Assembly (NCBI GenBank): GCA_038852315.1
Contig: JAWCKF010000006.1
Location: 24,933-88,932 of the forward strand
Reading direction: 5' to 3'
Source of the DNA: COMBO-56-21 sp038852315
Lineage (GTDB): Archaea > Thermoplasmatota > Thermoplasmata > UBA10834
Length of the DNA stretch: 64,000 bases
A model generated the notes under the pieces. It had not been told where the DNA came from and did no database searches. It worked only from the letters and a program-made list of their open reading frames with translations. Made by a program: the position numbers and the translations under genes. Shown piece by piece: positions 32,830 through 42,583 of this stretch (the first letter of the stretch is position 1; every line of letters begins with the position of its first letter).

Positions 32830-35800
32830 TTGAGGGAACTTGTTGAAACCTATTTCAGAGAGAGGAGCATCGTCAATCACCACATAGCCTCGTACAACGA
32901 CTTTCTGCCGACGATCGACCATCCGAACAGCAGGATGCAGAAGATCGTGGACAACGTGCGCGCCTCGCCGGACGATCCCGAGCGCGGCGTCATCAAGCTC
33001 GACCCAGACAGGACCGAGGGGAAGATCATCGAGATACGGGTCGGCAGGCGCAGGGACGAGAAGACCGGGCAGATAGACCCGAACGCGAAGCCCACAGTCA
33101 TAGTCGGGAGGCCGATAATCAAGGAGGCCAACGGCGCCACACACGACCTGTACCCGATGGAGGCCAGGCTGAGGAACCTGAACTACTCCGCGCCGATATA
33201 CCTCGAGTTCACCGTCATAGAGGACGGGATAGAGAAGGAGCCGGAGAAGGTCCACATAGGGGACCTCCCGGTGATGGTCAAGTCGAAGAAGTGCAACCTC
33301 TACAAGGACAACATCGAGATGGACAGGGAGCCCACGGAGGAGGAGCTCAACAGGTTCCTGGTCGAGATGGGCGAGGACCTGTGCGACCCCGGCGGCTACT
33401 TCATCATCGGCGGGACCGAGCGCGCCCTTATCACGCTCGAGGACCTCGCGCCCAACAGGGTCATGGTCGAGATGAACGAGCGGTACGGCACGCCCCTGCA
33501 CGTCGCCAAGGTGTTCTCGCAGAAGGAGGGCTACCGGGCGCTCACCCTGATGGAGAAGAAGAAGGACGGCATACTCGTTGTCTCGGTCCCGGCCGCGTCA
33601 GGCCAGATACCGCTGATCGTCCTCCTGAAGGCGCTCGGTATGGAGAGCGACGAGGCCATCTTCAAGGCGATCGTCTCGGACCCGCAGATGGCGAACATAG
33701 TCTACGCCAACATCGAGGAGTGCCAGAACAAGAAGCTCTTCCCGCCCAACGGCATCTACACGACCGAGGACGCGATACTCTACCTGGAGCGCAAGTTCGC
33801 GACCGGCCAGGCGAAGGAGTACAGGGCGAAGAAGGTGGAGAGCATCATCGACCGGTCGCTGCTCCCGCACCTGGGAGACACGGCCGATGCGAGGATGAAG
33901 AAGGCCATCTTCTTGGGACGCGTGGCCAGGACGATCCTCGAGCTGGAGCTCGGGCACAGGAAGGAGGACGACAAGGACCACTACGCCAACAAGCGGCTGA
34001 AGCTCGCGGGCGACCTCATGGAAGACCTCTTCAGGGTCGCCTTCACCAATCTCATCAAGGACCTCAAGTACCAGCTCGAGCGGGGCTACACTCGCAAGAA
34101 GGGCCTGAAGATATCCAGCGCCATAAGGCCGGACCTGCTGACGCACAGGCTCCTGCACGCTTTCGCCACCGGCAACTGGGTGGGCGGGCGCGCAGGTGTG
34201 TCGCAGCTCCTGGACCGCACGTCTAACATGAGCGCTCTCTCCCACCTGAGGCGCGTGACGTCTCCGCTCACGAGGAGCCAGCCGCACTTCGAGGCGAGGG
34301 ACCTGCACCCGACCCAGTGGGGCAGGCTGTGTCCCAACGAGACTCCAGAGGGCCAGAACTGCGGCCTCGTGAAGAACGCGGCGCTGATCATCGACGTCTC
34401 AGAGGGCTACGACGAGAAGGAGGTCATATGGCTGCTCAAGGACCTGGGCGTGAAGGAGGTCGGGGAGCAGTACACCACTGAGACAAGGGTCTACGTGAAC
34501 GGCGACCTGATAGGCCTCCACGACAAGCCCAGGGAGCTGGTCGAGGAGATCAGGCAGAGGAGGCGTTCAGGCCTGCTGTCCCACGAGGTGAACGTCCGGT
34601 TCGACACCAACATGAACGAGATCATCATCAACTGCGACGAGGGGAGGCTGAGGAGGCCGCTGCTCGTCGTTCGTCACGGCAGGACCGTCCTCACCCGCAA
34701 GCAAGTGGAGGAGATGCGCTCGGGGAAGATACGCTGGTCGGACCTCATCCGCGAGGGCGTCGTCGAGTGGATTGATGCTGAGGAGGAGGAGGACGCCTAC
34801 ATCGCCGTGTTCGCGTACAAGACGCCGCAGAAGTGCGAGCACTGCGGCAAGTTCCTGAGCGAGATGGACGTCGAGTGGAAGAACCCCGGCGAGGAGGGCA
34901 AGGTCACCCTGGTGTGCAAGTCATGCGGCGGCATAATGCACGTGGATTCCCTCCTAACCGAGGAGCACACGCACCTGGAGATCGACCCCATGGTCATACT
35001 GGGCGTGTGCTCGGGCCTCGTCCCCTACCCGGAGCACAACTCCAGTCCCAGGGTCACCATGGGGTCCGGCATGGCAAAGCAGTCGCTAGGCCTCAGCTCG
35101 TCCAACTACAGGATCAGGCCCGACACGAGGAGCCATCTGCTGCACTATCCGCAGAAGCCGCTCACGACCACGAAGGCAATGGACTTCGTCTACTTCAACC
35201 AGAGGCCCGCGGGCCAGAACTTCGTCGTCGCGATCCTGTCCTCGCACGGATACAACATGGAGGACGCGGTCGTGATGAACAAGTCGTCGGTCGACAGAGG
35301 CCTCGGTCGCTCGACCTTCATGAGGACGTACAGGGCGGAGGAGCGCAGGTATCCAGGCGGGCAGGAGGACCACTTCGAGATACCCAGTCCCGACGTGAGG
35401 GGCGCGCGCGCGGACATGTCGTACAGCAACCTCGGCGAGGACGGCCTCATCAGTCCCGAGACGGCCGTCCAGGGAGGCGACGTGCTGATAGGGAAGACAT
35501 CGCCGCCGAGGTTCCTGGAGGAGGAGGCGGACTTCCTGACGCCCCAGAAGCGCAGGGAGACGTCCGTTACCGTGAGGCCGGGAGAGACCGGCTGGGTGGA
35601 CAGCGTGATGCTCACGGAATCCGAGAACGGCTCGAGGCTGGTCAAGGTCAAGGTGAGGGACGAGCGGATACCCGAGCTGGGCGACAAGTTCGCGTCGAGG
35701 CACGGCCAGAAGGGCGTCGTGGGGCTGCTGGTGCCGCAGGAGGACATGCCCTTCACGGAGGACGGCCTGGTTCCAGACCTGCTCATCAACCCGCACGCCA

Positions 35801-36420
35801 TCCCCTCTAGGATGACCGTAGCGCACGTGCTCGAGATGATAGGCGGCAAGGTCGGGTCGATGGAGGGCAGGTTCATAGACGGCACGCCCTTCAGCGGCGA
35901 GCGCGAGGAGGCTCTCAGGGACGCCCTGGTCAGGAACGGCTTCAAGCACAACGGCAAGGAGGTCATGTACGACGGCGTCACCGGCAGGAAGATCGAGGCC
36001 GAAGTGTTCATAGGCGTAATCTACTACCAGAAGCTGCACCACATGGTCTCGGGCAAGCTCCATGTGAGGAGCAGGGGCCCGGTCCAGATACTCACGAGAC
36101 AGCCCACCGAGGGGCGCTCGAGGCAGGGCGGGCTCAGGTTCGGCGAGATGGAGAGGGACTGCCTCATAGGCCACGGGGCCGCGATGGTCATCAAGGACAG
36201 GCTTCTGGACGAGTCCGATGGCACGCTCCAGTACGTCTGCGGCAACCCGAACTGCGGCCACATAGCCATACTCGACAGGCGTGGCACGCTCAGGTGCCCG
36301 GTGTGCGGCAACAACTCGAAGATATACCAGGTCCAGACCTCGTACGCGTTCAAGCTGCTCCTGGACGAGCTGCTCTCGCTCGGGGTCGCGATGCGCCTGC
36401 AGCTGGAGGATTTGAAATGA
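32830..36420 (+). CDS. rpoB: RNA polymerase subunit B, unsplit
   Basis: Second largest RNA polymerase subunit, 1196 residues in one chain (methanogens and halophiles usually split it). TTG 32830 begins the canonical start (ETYFRERSIVNHHIASYNDFLPT). Conserved blocks are present: GGYFIIGGTERALI, GRLCPNETPEGQNCGL, DKFASRHGQKGVVG and the C-terminal zinc site CGNPNCG/CPVC. Between the WIDAEEEEDAYIAV block and EEHTHLEIDP is a four-cysteine insertion (CEHC at about 669 and CKSC at about 697), which ordinary archaeal B subunits lack as far as I know. Its stop overlaps the rpoA1 start as ATGA. Confidence 0.97.
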   Translation: MRELVETYFRERSIVNHHIASYNDFLPTIDHPNSRMQKIVDNVRASPDDPERGVIKLDPDRTEGKIIEIRVGRRRDEKTGQIDPNAKPTVIVGRPIIKEANGATHDLYPMEARLRNLNYSAPIYLEFTVIEDGIEKEPEKVHIGDLPVMVKSKKCNLYKDNIEMDREPTEEELNRFLVEMGEDLCDPGGYFIIGGTERALITLEDLAPNRVMVEMNERYGTPLHVAKVFSQKEGYRALTLMEKKKDGILVVSVPAASGQIPLIVLLKALGMESDEAIFKAIVSDPQMANIVYANIEECQNKKLFPPNGIYTTEDAILYLERKFATGQAKEYRAKKVESIIDRSLLPHLGDTADARMKKAIFLGRVARTILELELGHRKEDDKDHYANKRLKLAGDLMEDLFRVAFTNLIKDLKYQLERGYTRKKGLKISSAIRPDLLTHRLLHAFATGNWVGGRAGVSQLLDRTSNMSALSHLRRVTSPLTRSQPHFEARDLHPTQWGRLCPNETPEGQNCGLVKNAALIIDVSEGYDEKEVIWLLKDLGVKEVGEQYTTETRVYVNGDLIGLHDKPRELVEEIRQRRRSGLLSHEVNVRFDTNMNEIIINCDEGRLRRPLLVVRHGRTVLTRKQVEEMRSGKIRWSDLIREGVVEWIDAEEEEDAYIAVFAYKTPQKCEHCGKFLSEMDVEWKNPGEEGKVTLVCKSCGGIMHVDSLLTEEHTHLEIDPMVILGVCSGLVPYPEHNSSPRVTMGSGMAKQSLGLSSSNYRIRPDTRSHLLHYPQKPLTTTKAMDFVYFNQRPAGQNFVVAILSSHGYNMEDAVVMNKSSVDRGLGRSTFMRTYRAEERRYPGGQEDHFEIPSPDVRGARADMSYSNLGEDGLISPETAVQGGDVLIGKTSPPRFLEEEADFLTPQKRRETSVTVRPGETGWVDSVMLTESENGSRLVKVKVRDERIPELGDKFASRHGQKGVVGLLVPQEDMPFTEDGLVPDLLINPHAIPSRMTVAHVLEMIGGKVGSMEGRFIDGTPFSGEREEALRDALVRNGFKHNGKEVMYDGVTGRKIEAEVFIGVIYYQKLHHMVSGKLHVRSRGPVQILTRQPTEGRSRQGGLRFGEMERDCLIGHGAAMVIKDRLLDESDGTLQYVCGNPNCGHIAILDRRGTLRCPVCGNNSKIYQVQTSYAFKLLLDELLSLGVAMRLQLEDLK

Positions 36421-39209
36421 ACGTCACTGGCGTCACCAAGCGCATAGCAGCCATCAAGTTCGCGCAGCTGTCGCCGGACGAGATCCGCAAGATGAGCGCG
36501 ACGAAGATAATCACGGCCGACACGTACGACGACGATGGTTTCCCGATAGACATGGGCCTCATGGATCCCCACCTGGGAGTCATCGAGCCAGGCCTCAGGT
36601 GCAAGACATGCGGGAAGAAGGTCGACGAGTGCCCGGGACACTTCGGTCACATCGACCTCGCGATGCCCGTCATCCATGTCGGGTACGTGAAGGAGATCAA
36701 GAAGCTGCTCCAGTCCACCTGCAGGTCGTGTGGGAGGCTGCTGCTCACCGGTGAGCAGGCGGCCGAGTACCGGAGGCAGCGGGACAGGATGGAGGAGCTC
36801 GGCGGGGACACGCTCGACACGGGCGCGATATCCAAGGAGACCGCCAAGGACGCCGCATCGAGGACCACATGCCCACACTGCGGCGCTGTCCAGCTGAAGA
36901 TCACGCTCGACAAGCCCACGACATTCAGGGAGGAGGGCCACAAGCTCACGCCGAAGGAGGTGCGCGAGAGGCTCGAGCGCATACCTGACGAGGACCTAGT
37001 TGCGCTGGGCATAGACCCGACCGTGTGCAGGCCGGAGTGGATGGTCCTGACGGCGCTGCCGGTGCCCCCCGTCACCGTCCGCCCCTCCATCACGCTCGAT
37101 TCGGGCGACAGGTCCGAGGACGACGTCACGCACAAGCTCGTGGACGTCCTCAGGATAAATCAGAGGCTCAGGGAGAACAGGGATGCGGGCGCACCGCAGC
37201 TGATAGTCGAGGACCTCTGGGAGCTGCTGCAGTACCATGTCACCACTTACTTCGACAACCAGACCTCGGGCATACCACCCGCGAGGCACAGGTCCGGCCG
37301 CCCGCTCAAGACTCTCGTCCAGAGGCTGAAGGGCAAGGAGGGCAGGTTCAGGTCGAACCTGTCCGGGAAGCGCGTGAACTTCTCCGCACGCACGGTCATA
37401 TCGCCGGACCCGATGCTGTCCATAAACGAGGTGGGCGTGCCCATCGAGGCTGCGAGGGAGCTCACGGTCCCGATACACGTGACCGAGCGGAACATAGAGA
37501 AGGCGAAGGAGATGTGCAGGCGTGGGCCGAACCCGCCCGGGCCTGACTACAAGCCGGGTGTGAACTACGTCATAAGGTCCGACGGCCGCAGGATCAAGGT
37601 GACGGAGAAGAACGCGGAGACGGTCGCGGAGACCATAGAGCCTGGCTATGTCGTCGAGAGGCACCTGATCGACGGTGACATAGTGCTGTTCAACAGGCAG
37701 CCGTCGCTGCACAGGATGTCCATCATGGCGCACGAGGTGCGCGTGATGCCCTCGAAGACCTTCAGGTTCAACCTCTGCGTCTGTCCGCCGTACAACGCGG
37801 ACTTCGACGGGGACGAGATGAACCTCCACGTCCTTCAGAGCGAGGAGGCCAGGGCAGAGGCCAAGGTGCTCATGCGCGTGCAGGAGCACATACTGTCGCC
37901 CAGGTTCGGCGGCCCCGTCATAGGTGGCATACACGACCACATCACCGGCTCGTTCCTGCTTACGCACAAGGATTCGAAGTTCACGAAGGAGGAGACCCTC
38001 AAGATCATGGAGAAGATACCGCACGTGACGCTGCCGAAGCCGAAGGTAGAGGACGGCGCGGAGTACTGGACGGGAAAGCAGCTCTTCAGCCTGATACTGC
38101 CGCCCGACCTCCACATGACATTCAAGTCGTCCATATGCCAGAAGTGCGAGCAGTGCAAGAAGGAGAAGTGCGAGCACGACGCCTATGTCATCATCAGGCG
38201 CGGTAAGCTCCTGATGGGCACGATCGACGAGAAGGCGATAGGGGCGTTCAAGGGCAGGATCGTCGACAAGCTCTCCAGGGACTACGGGCCCGACAAGGCC
38301 AGGGAGTTCATAGACAGCGCGACGAAGCTCGCCATAGGGGCCATAATGGTGCGCGGGTTCACCACCGGCATAGATGACGAGGACATCCCCGACCAGGCGA
38401 AGCGCGAGATAGAGGATGCGATGAACCAGGCGAGGCTGAAGGTCGAGGAGCACATCAACGCGTACAGGCGCGGGGAGCTCGAGCAGATGCCTGGACGGTC
38501 GCTCGAGGAGACCCTCGAGGTCGAGATCATGAAGGTCCTGGGCAAGGCGAGGGACACCGCGGGACAGATAGCCGGGAGGCACCTTGGGCTCGAGAACTCG
38601 GCTGTCATAATGGCAAGGTGCGGCGCGAGGGGCTCGATGCTCAATCTGTCCCAGATGGCCGGTGCGATAGGCCAGCAGGCTGTCAGGGGAGAGCGTCTCT
38701 CCAGAGGCTACTGGAACCGGACGCTGCCGCACTTCAAGAAGGGCGACCTCGGCTCGGAGGCGCGCGGCTTCATCAAGAACAGCTACAAGAGCGGGCTCAC
38801 GCCGACCGAGTACTTCTTCCACTCCATGGGCGGCAGGGAGGGTCTGGTTGACACGGCGGTCAGGACGTCGAGGTCCGGGTACATGCAGCGCCGGCTGATA
38901 AACGCGCTCGAGGACCTGAAGGTCATGCAGGACGGCTCTGTCAGGAACACCGCGGGCACGATCATACAGTTCCGCTACGGCGAGGACGGCATCGACCCGT
39001 GCAGGAGCGTCCAGGGAGATCCTGTGGACGTCGACGACATCATCCTCACGGTCCTGGGCGACCAGGGTGAGCTCATCGCGAAAGTCCAGGAGAAGGGCGT
39101 GGTCAGCTACGGCATACAGGACCGCGACCTGCTCGAGACCCCCTCCGAGGAGGCCGAGACCGAGATAGAGGAGCCCGAGTACGAGGGCGGCGGCGGAGAG
39201 GAGATGTGA
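36417..39209 (+). CDS. rpoA1: RNA polymerase subunit A1 (A')
   Basis: Largest-subunit N-terminal part, 930 residues. I chose ATG 36417, overlapping the rpoB stop, because the family begins just there (KRIAAIKFAQLSPDEIRKMS). Zinc sites CKTCGKKVDECPGHFGH and CRSCG/CPHCG are intact. The catalytic Mg loop NADFDGDEMN and the bridge-helix region (GGREGLVDTAVRTSRSGYMQRRL) are complete. It ends in an acidic tail typical of the A1/A2 split. Confidence 0.97.
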   Translation: MNVTGVTKRIAAIKFAQLSPDEIRKMSATKIITADTYDDDGFPIDMGLMDPHLGVIEPGLRCKTCGKKVDECPGHFGHIDLAMPVIHVGYVKEIKKLLQSTCRSCGRLLLTGEQAAEYRRQRDRMEELGGDTLDTGAISKETAKDAASRTTCPHCGAVQLKITLDKPTTFREEGHKLTPKEVRERLERIPDEDLVALGIDPTVCRPEWMVLTALPVPPVTVRPSITLDSGDRSEDDVTHKLVDVLRINQRLRENRDAGAPQLIVEDLWELLQYHVTTYFDNQTSGIPPARHRSGRPLKTLVQRLKGKEGRFRSNLSGKRVNFSARTVISPDPMLSINEVGVPIEAARELTVPIHVTERNIEKAKEMCRRGPNPPGPDYKPGVNYVIRSDGRRIKVTEKNAETVAETIEPGYVVERHLIDGDIVLFNRQPSLHRMSIMAHEVRVMPSKTFRFNLCVCPPYNADFDGDEMNLHVLQSEEARAEAKVLMRVQEHILSPRFGGPVIGGIHDHITGSFLLTHKDSKFTKEETLKIMEKIPHVTLPKPKVEDGAEYWTGKQLFSLILPPDLHMTFKSSICQKCEQCKKEKCEHDAYVIIRRGKLLMGTIDEKAIGAFKGRIVDKLSRDYGPDKAREFIDSATKLAIGAIMVRGFTTGIDDEDIPDQAKREIEDAMNQARLKVEEHINAYRRGELEQMPGRSLEETLEVEIMKVLGKARDTAGQIAGRHLGLENSAVIMARCGARGSMLNLSQMAGAIGQQAVRGERLSRGYWNRTLPHFKKGDLGSEARGFIKNSYKSGLTPTEYFFHSMGGREGLVDTAVRTSRSGYMQRRLINALEDLKVMQDGSVRNTAGTIIQFRYGEDGIDPCRSVQGDPVDVDDIILTVLGDQGELIAKVQEKGVVSYGIQDRDLLETPSEEAETEIEEPEYEGGGGEEM

Positions 39210-40669
39210 TGAGCATGGCCACGAAGAGCGCTATCGAGGTCTTCCTCAGGAAGGGTGTGGACGAGAAGACGGCCCAGAAGCTAGTCGAGAGCGGCTACAC
39301 GTTCACCAAGGTCGCGCGGGCGACGGACAAGGTAAAGCGCGACCTCGAGAAGCTGCTCGGCGAGAAGAAGCTGAAGCAGCTGCTCGCCGCCGTCAAGGTC
39401 AAGGACCGCGCGCCGAAGAAAAAGAAGGAGAAGCCCCTCAGGAAGCCCACGATCGCGAAGAAGGAGCTGCCGGCGAAGGTCCGGCCGCCGACGCCGACCG
39501 AGGCTAAGATACTCAAGATACTCGAGAGCACCAACCGCAAGCTCCCTCAGGCGGTGGTATCGGAGATCGCCGCCAGGATCGAGGGCGTGGACATCCCGCA
39601 CAAGCTGATGGAGAAGATAGTCGACCTCACGTGTGAGAGGTTCGAGGCGCACGGGGTCGACCCCAACGAGTCGGTGGGCATAGTGGCGGCACAGAGCATA
39701 GGAGAGCCGGGCACACAGATGACCATGAGGACTTTCCACTACGCGGGTGTCGCGGAGATGAACGTCACGCTCGGCCTGCCGAGGCTGATAGAGATAGTCG
39801 ATGCGAGGAGGGTGCCGAGCACGCCGATAATGGAGATACACCTCGACGAGGGCGTGCAGGACGACCTGGACAAGGTCAGGCTGATCGCCTCCGAGATCGA
39901 ACGGACCAACACGATAGACATCGCCGACGTCGAGACGGACATCAACAACATGGAGGTCATCGTCAAGCTCGACAGGAAGAAGATGGAGAGGAAGAACATC
40001 ACCCCGGAGGAGGTCCTGAGGAAGCTCGGGCGGTCCAAGGGCTCGAAGGGCCTCATCGAGATGCGGGGCAACGATATAGTCATCAAGTGCGATGAGCCCT
40101 CGTACAAGAAGCTGCAGAAGATCTCCGAGGACACGAAGGTGACTCCGATAAAGGGCATAGAGGGTATCCAGAGGGCGGTCATCAGGCGCATGGGCGGACA
40201 CTACGTGATATACACCGAGGGTTCGAACCTTCAGAAGGTGCTCGAGATTGAGCACGTCGACAGGCGCAGGACGACCACCAACAGCATACTGGAGATATAC
40301 GAGGTCCTGGGCATCGAGGCCGCAAGGAACGCCATAATCCACGAGGCCTCCAGGACGCTCGAGGAGCAGGGCCTCACGGTCGACATAAGGCACATCATGC
40401 TCGTCGCCGACCTCATGACGAACGACGGCGACGTGAAGGCCATCGGCAGACACGGCATCTCCGGTAGGAAGTCGAGCGTGCTCGCGAGGGCGGCATTCGA
40501 GATAACCTCAACGCATCTGCTCAGGGCCGCCATCACCGGCGAGGTCGACACGCTCGAGGGAGTGGTGGAAAACATTATAGTCGGCCAGCCGGTTACAGTC
40601 GGCACAGGCGCGGTCAACCTGATCTGGGCGCCGCCGCAGCAGATCAAGAAGGAGGGCGAAGCATCGTGA
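39209..40669 (+). CDS. rpoA2: RNA polymerase subunit A2 (A'') with N-terminal helical extension
   Basis: C-terminal part of the largest subunit. ATG 39209 (GTG 39206 and ATG 39215 are alternatives) overlaps the rpoA1 stop. The core begins about residue 95 and carries GIVAAQSIGEPGTQMTMRTFHYAGVA and MTNDGDVKAIGRHGISGRKSSVLARAAFE. Ahead of it are about 60 residues with a helix-hairpin-helix-like pattern (KGVDEKTAQKLVESGYTF), then a Lys-rich linker (APKKKKEKPLRKP). At 486 residues the protein is about 100 longer than most archaeal A2 subunits. Confidence 0.96.
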   Translation: MSMATKSAIEVFLRKGVDEKTAQKLVESGYTFTKVARATDKVKRDLEKLLGEKKLKQLLAAVKVKDRAPKKKKEKPLRKPTIAKKELPAKVRPPTPTEAKILKILESTNRKLPQAVVSEIAARIEGVDIPHKLMEKIVDLTCERFEAHGVDPNESVGIVAAQSIGEPGTQMTMRTFHYAGVAEMNVTLGLPRLIEIVDARRVPSTPIMEIHLDEGVQDDLDKVRLIASEIERTNTIDIADVETDINNMEVIVKLDRKKMERKNITPEEVLRKLGRSKGSKGLIEMRGNDIVIKCDEPSYKKLQKISEDTKVTPIKGIEGIQRAVIRRMGGHYVIYTEGSNLQKVLEIEHVDRRRTTTNSILEIYEVLGIEAARNAIIHEASRTLEEQGLTVDIRHIMLVADLMTNDGDVKAIGRHGISGRKSSVLARAAFEITSTHLLRAAITGEVDTLEGVVENIIVGQPVTVGTGAVNLIWAPPQQIKKEGEAS

Positions 40670-40944
40670 TAGACCTCGCGCGGGCACTCAAGACGGCGGC
40701 CGCGACAGGGGATGTGCGGTTCGGCCTTGCAGAGACTAGGAAGTCCGTCAAGAGGGGCGAGGCGAAGCTCGTGGTGGTCGCGAGCAACTGCCCGGACAAG
40801 GAGTTGGTGTCGCCAGGAGGATCTCCGCGGGTCGTCGTTTTCCCCGGGAGCAACGCCGAGCTGGGGGCCGCTTGCGGGAAACCCTTCCCGATATCCGCGC
40901 TCGCGATCATAAGCCCCGGCGACTCGAACATCCTCTCTGCGTGA
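40666..40944 (+). CDS. rpl30e: Ribosomal protein L30e
   Basis: L7Ae-fold large-subunit protein of 92 residues. GTG 40666 overlaps the rpoA2 stop (GTGA). Conserved LKTAAATGDVRFGLAETRKSVKRGEAK and KLVVVASNCP are present, followed by a glycine-rich segment in the usual RNA-contact area. The order rpoA2-rpl30e-nusA is standard in archaea. Confidence 0.94.
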   Translation: MIDLARALKTAAATGDVRFGLAETRKSVKRGEAKLVVVASNCPDKELVSPGGSPRVVVFPGSNAELGAACGKPFPISALAIISPGDSNILSA

Positions 40945-40955
40945 AGCGTGATCCG

Positions 40956-41381
40956 ATGGGCGACATAACCTTCACGGCGGACACCCTGAGATACATAAGC
41001 CTGTTCGAGAAGGTCACCAAGACCCAGGTCAAGGACTGCATGGAGACCGAGGAGAAGCTGGTCTTCGTCGTCGAGAAGGGCCAAGGCAGCAAGGCCGTGG
41101 GGAAGAAGGGCGAGAACGTCATCCGGCTGAAGAACCTCACGGGGAAGAACATACACGTCATAGAGTACTCCGACGATCCAGTGACCTTCATAAGGAACGT
41201 TTTCCACACATACTCCGTGCAGGGCGTCACCATAGAGGACCGGGGGAAGATCATACACGCTACGGTGACGGTAGACCCCAAGATGAAGGGCAAGGCGATT
41301 GGGAAGAACGGGAAGAACCTCAGGATCGCGCGGGACGTGGTAAGCAGGCATCACAACGTCCAGAGCATCAGCGTCGCGTGA
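40956..41381 (+). CDS. nusA: NusA-like transcription factor (two KH domains)
   Basis: Archaeal NusA, the KH-domain part only (141 residues), probably a transcription termination or antitermination factor. ATG 40956 begins the family start (ITFTADTLRYISLFEKVT). KH1 has the loop KAVGKKGENVIRL and KH2 has KAIGKNGKNLRIA, both intact GxxG motifs. It overlaps the convergent radical SAM gene by 14 bases. The usual followers rps12 and rps7 are not present. Confidence 0.94.
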   Translation: MGDITFTADTLRYISLFEKVTKTQVKDCMETEEKLVFVVEKGQGSKAVGKKGENVIRLKNLTGKNIHVIEYSDDPVTFIRNVFHTYSVQGVTIEDRGKIIHATVTVDPKMKGKAIGKNGKNLRIARDVVSRHHNVQSISVA

Positions 41382-42447
41382 GCGGGATCCTCTCGACCTC
41401 GAGCGCATCGGCCGTCGGGTACTCCTCGACGAGGTACGCTGGCATGTCTATCTCGTCGGCTATCTCCTCGAGCACCCACGGGGCGATCTCGAGCCTCCTC
41501 TTCGCGGGGTTGCTGTAGATCAGCTCGCCGGGAATGTTGAATCTCCTGAGCAGCCAGGCGGCTGTCATAGACCTGTCCTGTGTCTCTATCACGCCCTTCA
41601 GGAGCGTGCCGTCTCTCGTGAGCAGCTCATGTGGCCTCCGCACGTTCCTCGCCCTGCGCATTATCCTGCGCCTCAGCTGAACGCCGTCCTTGAAAGCGGC
41701 TGAACAGTAGTGCAGCGGCACCTCCGTCCTCAGCCGCAGCAGCTGGTGAGCCAGCGGTTCGCTGCCCAGGACCGCCGCGGAAACATCGTCCTTCGCTTCA
41801 AAGCCCAGCCTCCTCAGCCTCCTCCAGTTGGTCTCCGAGAACTCGAGCTCGTTCAGGTTCACGAAGTCGAGCTCAGCGGCGTCTGCGAAAGCGATCGCCG
41901 AGACGAGATCGCGTTCCCTCCCGGGAATCACGGGGATCTCGAGGCCCACGGAAACGCCGAGCCTCTTGCACCGTCTGACGGCCCGCTCGTAAGGGCCTCC
42001 AGAAAGGCTCGTCCACGCATGCGCCGGCGGGTGGAACCTGATCTCATCAAGACCTGCGAGCGCGACGCGCCGTATCCTGGCCAGGTCCGTGCAGGCGGTG
42101 TAGAGGTGGACGTGGTGGGAATCGCCGAACCGCCTCTTGAGCAGCCTGATGCTCTCGGCCGTGCGCTCGAGCGCCATGAGCGGGTCGCCCCCCGTCACGC
42201 CGGTTCCGAGGGCGTCCATCAGAACGGCCTCATCTAAGATGTCCTCGGGCGAACTCACCCTCCTCTCGTTGGCATATGTCACGTCCTTCCCGCGCTTCTC
42301 GCGCGACAGCGGACAGTAGAAGCATCTGGCGCTGCACCTACCTGTGACCAGCAGGACCATCTTCGCCCCCTGCTCGCACAGGGCGCACCCTCGCGGGAGT
42401 TTCCTGGTATAGGCTGAACGCTTGGGCAACCGCTTGATCCTCTGCAC
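41368..42447 (-). CDS. Radical SAM protein, COG2108-like
   Basis: A 359-residue protein related to pyruvate formate-lyase activating enzymes, reaction unknown. The cluster motif CSARCFYC (about residues 38-45) follows an extra CALC pair near residue 21, which may hold a second metal. The barrel has GTGVTGGDPL, VHLYTA and VGLEIPVIPG. The C-terminal 100 residues (RRIMRRARNVRRPHELL) are basic and family-specific. It stands alone on the minus strand between nusA and a small plus-strand gene. Confidence 0.85.
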   Translation of the reverse strand: MQRIKRLPKRSAYTRKLPRGCALCEQGAKMVLLVTGRCSARCFYCPLSREKRGKDVTYANERRVSSPEDILDEAVLMDALGTGVTGGDPLMALERTAESIRLLKRRFGDSHHVHLYTACTDLARIRRVALAGLDEIRFHPPAHAWTSLSGGPYERAVRRCKRLGVSVGLEIPVIPGRERDLVSAIAFADAAELDFVNLNELEFSETNWRRLRRLGFEAKDDVSAAVLGSEPLAHQLLRLRTEVPLHYCSAAFKDGVQLRRRIMRRARNVRRPHELLTRDGTLLKGVIETQDRSMTAAWLLRRFNIPGELIYSNPAKRRLEIAPWVLEEIADEIDMPAYLVEEYPTADALEVERIPLTRR

Positions 42448-42583
42448 GCTCGGGGAATCGCACGCCTACCATTTAACAGAACGCACAGTCGTCAACGGCT
42501 CTCGCCCAGCGGCCGGGCGCGCCATGCGCCAACAAATGCCAAGGTTGAAATAAGCAGCATCAGCTCCGGCTTCCGGAGTTAGG

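Noticed and set aside
36294..36416. Upstream in-frame extension of rpoA1 inside rpoB
   Set aside because: The extension is a shadow of the conserved RpoB zinc site; ATG 36417 matches the family start and overlaps the rpoB stop.
40221..40240. GGGTTCGAACC string resembling a tRNA T-arm
   Set aside because: It lies inside the conserved rpoA2 coding sequence and has no matching acceptor or anticodon arms.
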